A stretch of DNA of 64,000 nt. It comes from Rhabdophis nuchalis. Taxonomy: Eukaryota > Chordata > Lepidosauria > Squamata > Natricidae. Under the pieces are notes generated by a model. That model was not told where the DNA came from and did not search any database. It saw only the letters and a program-made list of their open reading frames with translations. Each line of letters opens with the position of its first letter. Positions within the stretch are counted from its first letter, which is position 1. The stretch lies in the NCBI GenBank assembly GCA_039707465.1, contig CM077644.1, positions 199,365,962 to 199,429,961 on the forward strand, given 5' to 3'. The position numbers were made by a program, and so were the translations under genes. Positions 1 through 12,200 of this stretch are shown piece by piece.

Positions 1-1070
1 ACATCAATCGGGCCAGTGACACAGTGACTTGCTTTATGACCACAGCAACTCATGACGTAAATTTGAGTCTCAACTGTGATCATTAAATTGAGGATTACCT
101 GTACTTTTGCATGCAATGTTATAAGGCATATAGTGTAATAATTACAGCATAGCTAACCTCAAATTTTAAATGATTTTCTGGACAACCATAATAGCCTAAT
201 ACTCAGGTTGGTGAGTTGCCAAAACTCTGCAAACCATAATGTTGTTATATAACTGCAATGAATGAACCTGGTCAGTGTTTTTTAATTCTTTAAAAACAAC
301 ACCACCAGTCTCAGCATAGATCCCTCAGGCATGTTCCCCAGCAGTTTCCAAAAGCATGGAAACCATATCTTCTTTTAGAAGCGTAATGTAAAATGAACTC
401 ATCTCAACCTTCTTACTATATCATGTATGCTGTAAATGCCAATATTTCAAAATTCCAATAAGTGAGCTGTCAGTAGCAATATGCCTGCCTACGACAGAGG
501 GAGACAGCAATTGCTCATTCCATCAATTTGGCAGGAATAGCAGCTGCCACAATTTGATGACTCCCCCTCAGACTCATTTCCAAACAAACTGTCTATAATA
601 ACTGTATAAAAATTATGCTGAATTTTATTCACGTTTCCGTTTTCTTCCCACTCCCACTCTCAGACAAGAGTTTCTTGTTTGAAACCTTGCATACACAGAA
701 TGAAAACAATTCCAAATATCTTTGTGCAAAAAAAAAAAATGATTTAGTACAATACATACAAATATGCATGTTTCAATTAGTATTCCTTTGATTGGTTGGT
801 TAATGCCATGTATTTCAGGATTCTGGATTTTTTAAAAAGTTCCTAAACTTACGATTCTTAGGAAAACCTTATCTACAAAAGTAGGAATACAATTTGTTTT
901 CTACTTACAAACCAAAAGAAAAAAATAAACTTAAGAATAAGAATAAAACAAACAATACATTTATACTAATTTGAAAATAAATTCCAAACATTTGAAGGAA
1001 ATGTATCCAAATGAATCAGCCCAGGAATGCAATGAAACTTATTATATTTACAAGTAATTTATTTACAATA

Positions 1071-1150
1071 ATTGTTAATCAATGCAATCAAGTGCAACAT
1101 AATCATAATGCATTTTGATTTATGTTGCACTTGATTGCAATGGTTAACAA
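1071..1150. repeat. Short inverted repeat, about 31-bp arms
   Basis: Arms GCAATCAAGTGCAACATAA and TTATGTTGCACTTGATTGC, extended by partial matches, around an 18-base AT-rich loop. It could fold as a stable hairpin. Family unknown. Confidence 0.75.
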
Positions 1151-1740
1151 ATGTATATATGTAGGTATGTTATGCATGAACATACATTCATCAAAACACA
1201 CACACACACACAAAATATTCATTCCATAAATACTAGATACCGGATGTCTGTTAAGTGTAGACAACTTGACAGGAATATCTTAAAAGTTATATAAGTAAAT
1301 TTAATAAATCCTCATTTGCAAATATTAAAATTATTTTAAGTAATAGAAACAATAGGCTAGATTAGTCATCATGTCATAACAAGGAAAGAAGATTGAAAGA
1401 AAATGATGTGAATATTTGCATAACATAAAATATACGGTAACATAAGTTTCAGGTATTGTATATAATTCCTGACCTTATTTATGTAACAGCAAAAAATAAA
1501 TAAAATAACAAATCACATACTCTCAATACCTGAAACTCAGATGTTATATAAACATTCACAATTATAATTGGTTTTCAAAAGAACAGAGATGCCCACCTAT
1601 TCCTTTTTATAATCTGAGGAAATTCCTTCAGGTAACAAAAGGCAGTGCTGTTTTAAATCAAGAGTACAAAATACATGGCCCTCTGAATTATATACATCCA
1701 AAATAGGAGGCAGACTATGGCTTCAGGATTTGTAAATAAC

Positions 1741-1965
1741 AGAATAACAGAGTTGGAAGGGACTTTGGAGGTCTTCTAGTCTAACTCCCTGCTCAAGCAG
1801 GAGACCTTATGTCATTTCAAGCAAATGGCTGTGCAGTCTCGTTTTAAAAGCCTCCAGTAATGGAGCCATCACAATTTTTGAAGGTACGTTGCTCCACTGC
1901 TTTATTATTCTCAATGTCAGGAAAGTCTTGTTCTAGGTTGCTTCTCTCCTTGATTGGTTTCTCTC
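1741..1965 (-). mobile_element. CR1 LINE 3' end, old copy
   Basis: AGAGTTGGAAGGGACTTTGG and GGTCTTCTAGTCTAACTCCC are the antisense CR1 3' end. It continues with decayed CR1 sequence to TCTCTCCTTGATTGG. More diverged than the copies at 34030 and 49876. Confidence 0.85.
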
Positions 1966-2902
1966 CTTGAGAAACTAAGTAAATAAATAACTAAGAAAAT
2001 AAAGCAGAATTATTTGCTCTCTTAATTTTTGCATTTTTTGGGATTAACTGCAGCTCTTAGTCTTCTGTTGGGAAATGGAAGAAAAAATCAATACAACTTT
2101 TCTAATCAGGAAAAAGAGCTGCTGTTTCATACATTTCCTTTCTCTGATTTATGCTATTCAGCATCTTGACTTATTTCCATAGATAAGCTGGCACCAGAAA
2201 CCTATGCACTAGCTCTGGGCTTCTGGGGAAAACAATATTATATACAGAACAATAATGCTTACACTTTTGGAAAGGTAACATATAAATAGAAATGCAGAAA
2301 GTGCAATCACATATTTCATGTAAGCGTGAAATAAACATCTGTAACAAAAAAAATGGAATTTGTGAGATTTAGATAGCTTTTTCACATTTTAACCTTTTTC
2401 CTTTTTGCATCGATTCTTTCCCTTTTTTGTTGTTTTGTATTTTATTTTCTCTTGATAATTAATTACATTGTTTTAAGAACAAGCTTTAGCTTGTTTTCAT
2501 TAAATATATATATATATTTTCCCCAGTTTGGTTTTCCTTTGATATCTGAAAATAGTAAACAATACAGTATTTCTCAATTAGCTGCCCAATTTATAAAGAA
2601 ATCACCTACAAGATGATTAATGAAATAAAATTGTGACAAGACTACACGGTTTAGATGTCTAGGGAAAAAACATACTAGTCCTCTGAGAAACAGAAATACA
2701 ATATGAAGCTCATTTTAATAATTCCTGATGACAACACTGAACGGAATGCATTTTTCATTTAAACTTTTGGTACAAGGAGTGTCAAACGATACATTTTTAA
2801 AACTCAGCCCCAAACACATCACTTCACATTTCCTCCTCACATTGTACAGAATGGAGCACAGTACTGGATAGTGAAAGATAAAAAATACTCCAAACCACCT
2901 AC

Positions 2903-3220
2903 CTCCTGTCTGTTCTTTTTCCCAGTTCCCTAAACTGGGCTTATTTTGTTGCAAAGCAACATGCCTGTTTTCTGGTGGCCTCAGAGTTGATTCTAATCTG
3001 TGAAACTTATGGATTCTGTCTCTGACAAGAATGGTATTAGCCCTTTTGTCATTCTTGGAAAATGCTCTGGCATCAGGCCAGCCAAGATCCTTCTTCTGGA
3101 CTACATTAGCAATCTCGGCTACAAAATCTGATCCAGCATTTTCTGCAGGGTTATACTTGTGCAGGTGAACCACATCTTCCCTTTCTCCTAGCAGCCTGGA
3201 AATGAGGGAATAGAAATCAC
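2903..3220 (-). CDS. PAM: PAM exon w12 (exon A linker between PHM and PAL)
   Basis: A 318-bp symmetric (phase 1-1) exon starting GDFYSLISRLLGEREDVV and ending EKEQTG. It corresponds to mammalian exon A, an alternatively spliced cassette of about 315 nt. It contains VVQKKDLG; in mammals the Lys-Lys site in exon A is where soluble PHM is cut from PAL. The end TLRPPENRHVALQQNKPSLG is looser than in mammals, as usual for this linker. Acceptor is CTCTACACAG|GTGATT and donor CAGGAG|gtaggt. The open frame continues into the intron past 2902, but similarity stops at the donor. The next exon, the first of PAL, is below coordinate 1. Confidence 0.94.
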
Positions 3221-6200
3221 CTGTGTAGAGAAAGAGAAAGAAAAGGGAGACGGGGAAAGAATGGCAGGCAAGTTAGGCAGGGTGCAAGATGCTGTAGCAA
3301 AGCTGACAAAGAACAGATGGAAAAGCAGCAGGAAATGTTTTCTGTAAGTTCAGCAAGTTATTCCTCAAAGCTTACTAGGGTTATAATTGTTATAACTTTA
3401 TGAATTCTTGGCATGAACCAGAGATAGATACAATATTTACATTGTCAAAATAAGGCCATGTCAAAATCTAGGCATGGGAAGACTGTCTGGAATATTGTTA
3501 GGAGAGTGAAAGAACACAGTTAAACAAGAGATTTTATATTTGATGTACGTCCACACTTACCTTTGAAACTTGTTTAAACTAAATTATACCCTGAAATACA
3601 ATGGCCATTTTTTTTCCATTTTCCAAAAATTAGATGAAAACACTTCAAGAGAAATGGAAGAAACTTGCTTTCTACTAAATACTGAGGAGAAGCCATGTAC
3701 AGGTACCTCAGGGGTATCAAACTGGCAGCCCATGGGCTGAATGTATCATATGCAGGCCACATTCATCCTGACTCCGCAAAAGCAAAAAACATTGTGATAT
3801 GTCGCGACATTCACGAAAGATCACGTGACATGACCGAGTTAGACACCAGTGATGTAACTGATCATATATTTAATTTGTTTGTGTTTCTCAATTTTGTGGC
3901 ACTGTGTTTAGCAGATGGTTATTGTTACTACTATTTTACTAATCTGATCTTTCCACTGATATAAATTATTTTCTATGTAGTTAAGGGATTATCAGTTGAA
4001 TTCTCAGTGATTACTAATAGTATTCGGTACTAATTTGTAGATATGGGGAACCTGCAGACTCCCCAAAACAGGGGTTTTTTCCTCAATATGTTTTGGGGGA
4101 AACAAAAATAAATAAATAAACTTTAGAATACATATATAGTAGAACATTGCTATTTTTGAACTTCAGTGTTGGAGAGACTCCTGAAAATACCCTGAACAGC
4201 AAAGAAAGCAAACAAAATGGATCATCAAATATATCAATCCAGAGTTCTCATTTGAAGCATAAATGATGAGGGTCAAATTATCCTAGTTCGGACACATTTT
4301 GCGAGGACCTGTCCCTCTGGAAAAAGCTCTAATGCTGGGGAAAATGCAAGGAAAGAGAAGAGAATAACCAGCAGCAAAGTGGATAGATTGTTATAGTATT
4401 AATGAATGCACCTGAAAGACCAGGTTAAGGACAGATAGTTGTGAGAAAATTGGGGGTTGCTGGGAATCCACAGTGACTTGGTGCATAATTTATCACACAT
4501 TATTTACTGAAACTTGTCAGGGGACCTTTCTTGGGGGAAAAAAATCTAACTATGCCTACTTACTTGTCTTAGCCTTACTTAATATATATCACCATCCTTC
4601 CCTAATTGAGGACCTCGGGGGGGTGGGGTGGGGGGTGGAGTATTATTCCTAGACTCTGAAAGAGTGAATCCAATTCTGTACATAATTTTCTATTTAATTT
4701 TGGACAATACACAGAGCCAAGCCCTTTTCAAAAACATGTTTGTTAGATAGCTTGTCTTTCCTAACCATTATGTTGAGCTTAAAAATTGCAAAAAGAGACA
4801 TTGCCCTTTCTTATCCACCCTGCTTTTATTCAAACCAGTTTCCAATAAATTAAATAGTAGAAATACTAGTAATAATAATTTAGTCTAAACAGATATCTTT
4901 TTCAATTTATTGCCTTCTAAATGTGTTGGATTACAACTCTCTGAAACTTGTAAAATTCAAGCATTTGATGTGTATATGCATATATGTGTGTATGTATGTA
5001 TGTAGGTATAAATTTCATGATTCATATACCATTTGAACATGCCTAAACAAGGTACATTTCTCTTGAGCTATCTGTACTGTAGTAAAATCTTTCTTACATC
5101 AGTAACTTTTTGCAAATAAATCACTGTTATTTTACTATCCCAGGAGTAGCACCTGCAGGGATAGGTGGAAAAAATAAAAGTCAATCATAGCCATGTGATC
5201 AAAGCTATGCTACTTTTATGTGGATCACCCTCTCCACTACAGAGGTGGTATTCGGCAAGTTCTGACAGGTTCTGTAGAAGTGGTAGCGGAAATTGTGAGT
5301 AGTTTGGAGAACCGGCAAATAGTCTGGCCCCGCCCCCGCTGCTGATCTTCTTTTGTTGCCCTGAACAGGAGAATGGAGCTGGAAAGCAGGTTAGTGGGGT
5401 GGGAGGGAATGGAAATTTTGCAGTAACCTTCCCCCAGGAGTGGGGAGGGAATGGAGGTTTTGCAGTATCCTTCCCCTGCCCCACCCACAAAACCACACTC
5501 ATCAAGCCATGCCCACAGAACGATAGTAAAAAAAAATTGAATCCCACCACTGCTCCACTCCCACATGTACAATCCTGCAACATAATGTAGCTCTGGATTT
5601 TTTTAATCTTTTCATGGAGTATATAAAAGAAGATAATAAAACGTACTGGAAATAACCAAAATTTTAAAAAAATGCTTAAGCAGAAATATCAGTTATATTT
5701 TATCCCCTTTAACAGCAAAACTCAAGGCATGTGAATGCCTAGATTTGTCCTAAACTTATTTCTTATTTTCCTATGTATGGACTAGAATTATCATTATTAT
5801 CAGTGAGCATATGTTTTATTTCTGCTTTGAACACTAAATATGAGTAGCGAGGAGGAATACCAACTTCCCTAACTTCACCATAGCTGCACAAATATGCTGG
5901 TCCAAAGGCACTTCCATAAGATTTAAAGGATAATTAAGGGAAATATTGAATATTTCTAATAGCCTTTTTTAAAAATACGTTTATGGGATTATGTGATGAA
6001 ATATTTTAAAAGTTTTGTGCAAAAACAATAAATGCAAATAATAATGAGTTTAGCTCAAGTGTTTTGTAGAAAATCTATTATTAAGAACCAGCAAAGAGGA
6101 AAATTAAGTCTTTTTAGAAACGACCTAAGGAGGAATTGTCATGTTTATAAACAGTCTTGTCTCAATGCTTTCTACCGAATTTGCAGCTTTACTCTTTTGA

Positions 6201-9200
6201 CAGGAGATATCCCAAGTGAAATCTCCTGTCAAGAAATAATGATCAGTTAATATGGCCAATTTTAATGAAATTAACAAACCAAATTGGAACTAAAAAAATG
6301 TGTTAAGCCAACCTTGATAACACATTTGATAAAGCACTCTCAGTGTTAGACTGCTTCCCTTCATTAGCCCTCTTGCAGCTCTGATTTAAAGCATTTCTCA
6401 CATAATATTTGGTATTCTATCACACATACACACAAAAGCAAACAAACACTGTAGTACTTTTCTTTTGCTTTCCTATTTCCTACTCTAACTTGAATCAATC
6501 TGCTCTGGAATAGTTTACAATAAATAGTAATCAGGATAAAATAATTAACTGCTTATTCAGCATGTCACTCCTGAAAATTAGATTGGCTGAAGTCAAGAAT
6601 ATAGGATCATAATTTCTGATATCAAGCTACGCATGATAGGTATTGTTATTATCTCCGCAGCCTGATGAAATTATTTGGGAAAAATTGAATAGTGGCATAA
6701 AGCCAGACTATCAATCTCTCCCCAAACACTTCTTGTTTCTTTAGAGCAGATCAAATAGTAAATATTTGGCAAAGGAAGAAAAATTAAGATCATATTCATC
6801 AGAAAAGTATATATCCCACAGAGAAAATAGACTTCCCGAGTCTTACTGAATGGAATATAGAACTATTTTCAGTATTTTAATTGCAAGTACTTAGTGTCCC
6901 CGATTGCTTCCTGTGAAGAAACCAAGAAAGTCGGTAAGCTCTCCTGACAAGCGGGATGACTATTTTTGGGTGTAGAAACTCATGTCTTAAATCCTCTACT
7001 AAGTCATCAAGCTTCTCTGATGACTTTAAGAAAAATAGATATGTTTCCTCTCCCAGTTTTTGTTTTTTTGCTGTGTCTTATACAACTTATAATATCTTAC
7101 TTGCACTTTGTTGCTATATTAGCTACATTTCATTAAAAGACGCAATGTGCTTACTTTTAAGTAAAATATTAATTTGACAATATCATAAAAACCTCATTAG
7201 CTTTCCGTATCTTTCTGGCATTATTGCAGTATTTCCTCAGTTACAGCCAGGGTTTTTATATCAATAATGAGCAGTGGTGGTGCAGTGGTTAGAACATAGT
7301 ATTGCAGGCAAACTCTGTCCACCACCTGGAGTTTGATCCTGATGGGGTCAAGGCTGACTCATCCTTCGAAGATCAGTAAAATAAGGACTCAGATTGCTGG
7401 TGGCAATATGCTGACATTGTAAACAATTCAAAGAGTGCTATAAAGCACTATGTAATAGTATATAAGTCTAAGTACTATTGCTACATCAATGATTTTATCT
7501 AGGCATAGAACTAATGGTTTTTATTTTATTTTAGTTTTGTCTCATCTCAATAGGCAAATGCATGTTTTGTGTAGAGATCACCCGAGTTTTGTATAAGTAT
7601 TTAATATAGCTGATTCTGCATTGCTTCAAGCCTTAAACAAACTGCCACTACAGCAAACTGTTTCTTGTTGAGCACTATATTTATACACCTCATCTCCTGC
7701 ACTGAAAGGACAGAATATGAAATCTGAGATAGGAATAATGAAGCAGATGGCTGGAAGATTTAAAAAAAAATGTTATAAGGCTTACGCATCAAATGCTAGA
7801 AATTTAACTTTACTGATGGTTTTGTAGGCTTTCATAACCTACAATCCCAAGCCTACTGCATAAATTCATTTCAGTATTTTTCAGATACTGCATACAACAA
7901 GGCATGGTATCACTGGTGTTTTATCTGAAACTGGAAGTGAGTTACATACGTACTGAGGGTACATTTTACATTCACTCACAGATAGAATTCTGAGAGTGGA
8001 ATAATTCAGAACACAGAGGACAGAACAGATGAATCTGAACTCAGTCCATTCTAGATCAAGATTTTTCCAAAGTTCTGATCTTGATCTGTTTCGTTATCTC
8101 TATAAAATAATTAATCTTATTTTTATAGTATTTTGTTCTTGTATAGGTTGTGTGCAGTTTTATCCTTTTAATCCATTAAGCTACCCAGAGTTATTCTGTG
8201 GTAAGTTGGGCGGCCAATAAATGTAATAAGAAATACATAATAATACAAATATCATAAAAGATGGAAAAACTTGAGAAAAAGTATTGGATTCAAGGACTAC
8301 ATTATCTGTCCTCAAAAGAGAATGAGGCTTAAAATCAAACTTTACTTTGTGAGCAGATCCTCAAAAAGATATTTTTAGTTTTTAATATTCATTGGTGCAC
8401 AGTCTCTGTCCTAAACAATTGTGTGATAAAGCTGTGTAAACTGTGATAATTAGTTGACTAGCATAATGGCTGTTTTATTTCATGAAAAAGAACAGTGAGT
8501 TAATCTCTTATTGTTTGTCTCAAACAGCTCCACCATACTGCGAAAGAGCATAATGATTTTATAAGCTATCTTTCCCTCTGAGTAAACCATAAATCTGTCA
8601 TATTAAATGTAACCCAGGTATACCTCACTACCTCACTACAATACCTTATTATATTTAATTCTAACATTTTTTTAAAAAGTGCTTTAAAAAGTTTTTCCTC
8701 ATGCTTTAACTAGTACATCAAACTGATTCCCACTTCCATGTTGATGTCATACGAAATAGTTATAACTATGTATATTTCTAAATGCTTTTTAGAACTCTGG
8801 AGAACGATATCTGTAACTGTCCTGTCAACTTACTGCTTGGGAAAGATGCTGATAGGTTATTAAAAAATGGAGAAATATATCTTTCACTAGAAAAAAAGAC
8901 TGCAACTCCCTGAATTAGACAATATATTGCCAATAAAACATTCAAAATCAATCCATTGGCTAACAGGACCTTATTCAATGGAAATGAATTATTTAGAAAA
9001 TTATATTATCATCCTAAATGAAAACCCAATATTCGCTTTATATATTTTTTCTTATAAATAAAACTAAAACTACTGCAATAAAATTCAGTGGGAAAATAAT
9101 AATAATAATAATAATAAATTTAATTTATAGACCGCTTCCTCTCCCCTAGGGGACTCGGAGCGGTGCACAGGGAAGTTAAAAATACAATAAATATACATAA

Positions 9201-12200
9201 ATAATTAGATAAAAGGCAAATTAAACAATTATCCCTGCGCTAAAATTCCCCAATTAAATTACTAAAATCCCCTAAACCATAAAAGAGACTACCCTAGGCC
9301 GGCCAAGCAGAAAAGATGTGTTTTTAATTTTAGACGGAAGGAGCGGAGGTCCGTGGTTGTTCTAATGTCGGGGGGAAGGTCGTTCCAGAGGGCTGGGCCC
9401 GCCACAGAGAAGGCCCTTCCCCTGGGCGTCGCCCACTGACAGAGTCTAGTGGACGGCACCCGGAGAAGTCCCTCTCTGTGGGAGCGAATCGGCCGTGAGG
9501 ATGTATGGGGCAGGATCCGATCCCGCAGATAGCTAGGTCCCGAGCCATGGAGCGCTTTGAAGATGACAACTAGCACCTTGAAGCGCACCCGAAAGACGAC
9601 AGGCAGCCAGTGCAGCTCGCGCAAGAGCGGTGTTACGTGGGTAAACCTTGAGGTTCCCATTATTGCTCGCGCGGCTGCATTCTGGACCAGCTGAAGTCTC
9701 CGGGTGCACCTCAAGATATTTTATATCAATTATTTAAAAAAATTATAGGAATTCATACACAGTCTTAAGAATTTTGAATTCTTTCTTAGACAACGACAAA
9801 GAGTTTGTTGTCATATAAGCATATATACATCTAAAAAGCAGATATTTTATTGAATAAAATAATAATGTAGAATCTTCTTAAAATGATGCTTTTACAAGAA
9901 AAATCCCAGAAGAAACTTTCTAGTGCTATTTTAATGCAAAATTTTAATATCAATGCCATACTGAGAGTACATTAACTGCTATATTAAGCAAGAAAATGCT
10001 TTAGAATGTCACATTAAAATCTACAGGATTTACTTCAGAGGAAACCTTGCAAACAAAAGCCTTTTGGGTGATCCTAAGCTACTTGAGAATAAGAACACAC
10101 ATGTGTTCAATGTCTATATATGGTATCCGTACCGGTTCGGTGCTAAGTTATAATTTATAGAGAAATCTGACTACTTAGTCTCCCAGCTTTGAAGTCATAT
10201 TGTAAAATTTCATTCTATTTCAACAGGTATACAAAAGATCTGAGAACTGAGTACGATCCCCAAAATTGTTGTGATTTGGAGTAGGGTTGGTGTTTTGCTG
10301 CACACACAGCACAAAGAATATTTTCATATGAATGAGAATGAAGGAATGAGTAGGCAGCACAAATAATGAACGACATGCTTGAAAGAGCTGTCAGAGGAGA
10401 AAAGAAGCTGCTGCCATTCCTTTTAATAAAGAAAAGTGTGCACATTGGCATGTATATTTATAGTAGTATTTCCAGAGATCATGATCATAACTGAGAATTA
10501 TGGGAGTTGATTCATATCGGGCGATAGTCCAGGATGGGAATTTCTGGTATGGAAAGTATTTATCTCAGAAAGCCTTTCTAAAGGCTGTCTGAGCTAATAG
10601 AGATTCATGAAAATTAGGATCGTTAATTACAAGAGACCTTAAAACTGAAAGAAGTGTCTTCCCTCTGGAAATGATGAAAAAAAGGAGGAGAATAAGCCTT
10701 AGTCTCATATAAATATGTTCCTGGAAGGAAGAGCCATTGAACTTCACCTCTTTTTCCCTATGGGAATTACTGTGTTCTTCTATTTACTTATGCAGATGAG
10801 TGGACCTGTAGACTTGCATATACTTATGCGTGTGAAAAGTGATTGTGAGTATATGCAAGTAAGTTGATTAGATAATTTTACAAATACTTAATTTTCATTA
10901 GTAGGCATATAATCAACTAATATAAAAATTTCTCTTGGCTCTGCTCAAGGGGAAGGGGTGGTTTGACCAACACATATGTAAACATACATTTATAGAGATG
11001 AGGTCTAAAGGGCTAAAGTGGCTAGGATGTTGAGGCAAAAAACCCCACTGAGACCAACCTGGGCATAGCCTGGATTGATTATAGGAAACCTATATCTTAT
11101 TGCCACACACATGGATCTATGAATGTCTGACACTATACAAAGTCAACACAATAAGAAGGACTTTCCTCAATAACTTAGTGGGATTGTGAAAGACAGCACT
11201 GAAAATCAACTCAAGATAGCTCACACAAATGGCCATCAAGTGTGGAATATACTAAGGTGAAGCACTGTCTCCACTGCTGTTCTGCATGTGCTTGAAGTCC
11301 TTCGGCCTTAGAGTTTAAGGGTTCTATACAGTATCTTAGCTGTTCCTAACATTTCACTTTTCTGGACAGAAGGTTCTGATGTTGTTACTGGGATCTGTTG
11401 GAGACACGGGTAACAACCCTAAGACCACTCTGACCTTTATTTTTCTATATCACATTTAAGGTACTGATTGAAAAAATGCAAGCTAGGTAATCTTCCCTTT
11501 GTATTGATACCTGATTATGTATGCATGCGTAACATTATATATGCTATATAAATAAAGAACCTATAGCTATATTTTTATAAGTAAGTATTATATATTATAA
11601 TTCCATTATCCATTCTTTGGCCTATAGCAAACCAAAAGAAATCATACCCCCAAAGAAAACTTTAATAAAACCCTAAAGATATTAATGTTTGATTTGTTTA
11701 CTATAAGCCTTGAAAAACATGGAATTAAACCCATTTCACACATTTACATTGAAATAAAATTAATATTAATATCAAGTATTAAAATATAGAAAAATATTTA
11801 TTTTGTGCAGATTTCAAGATTATTGCCAAGCTACTCCATATTAGGACAAACATAACTGAAAATATTATGTTATAAATATCAGTGTTAAAATGTATTGCTT
11901 ACATAATATGTATGCATTATTTTCCTGTTATTATTTTTTGTAACTAAAAGCTACAAATTAAGCGTTAACTCCATTTAAAGTATAGAGAAATCTAATAATA
12001 TTTTTATATTATTGTATTAGATTATTAGATTATTACAATTATACAAATAAATAAATAAATAAACTTTGAAAAATAAAATTAGGTTGTGCTAACGCAGGCA
12101 TTTGCAAGATTAGAGGTTGGTAATCAACTGCTTTCTCTTAAAACATTTGGGGCACTACAACAGACTGGCAAGGATAGCTTTTTTATGTATTAGCAAAAAG

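Larger units (their letters stand above)
1..2902 (-). other. PAM: PAM intron downstream of exon A (partial)
   Basis: Intron sequence in the orientation of PAM. It contains a short inverted repeat (1071-1150), a CA run (1196-1213), a CR1 3' end (1741-1965) and a short TA run near 2503. I looked on the minus strand for the first PAL exon (mammalian EALDWPGVYLLPGQVSGVALD) and did not see it. Nothing else is recognisable. Confidence 0.7.

Noticed and set aside
1..2902. Search for the first PAL exon
   Set aside because: No sequence encoding the start of PAL was seen on the minus strand; it must lie to the left.
9289..9714. A 141-codon open frame that could be read as a gene
   Set aside because: Its motifs (LQLVQNAAAR, LHWLPVVFRVRFK, LWNDLPPDIR) are those of a LINE reverse-transcriptase C-terminus, and a LINE tail follows.
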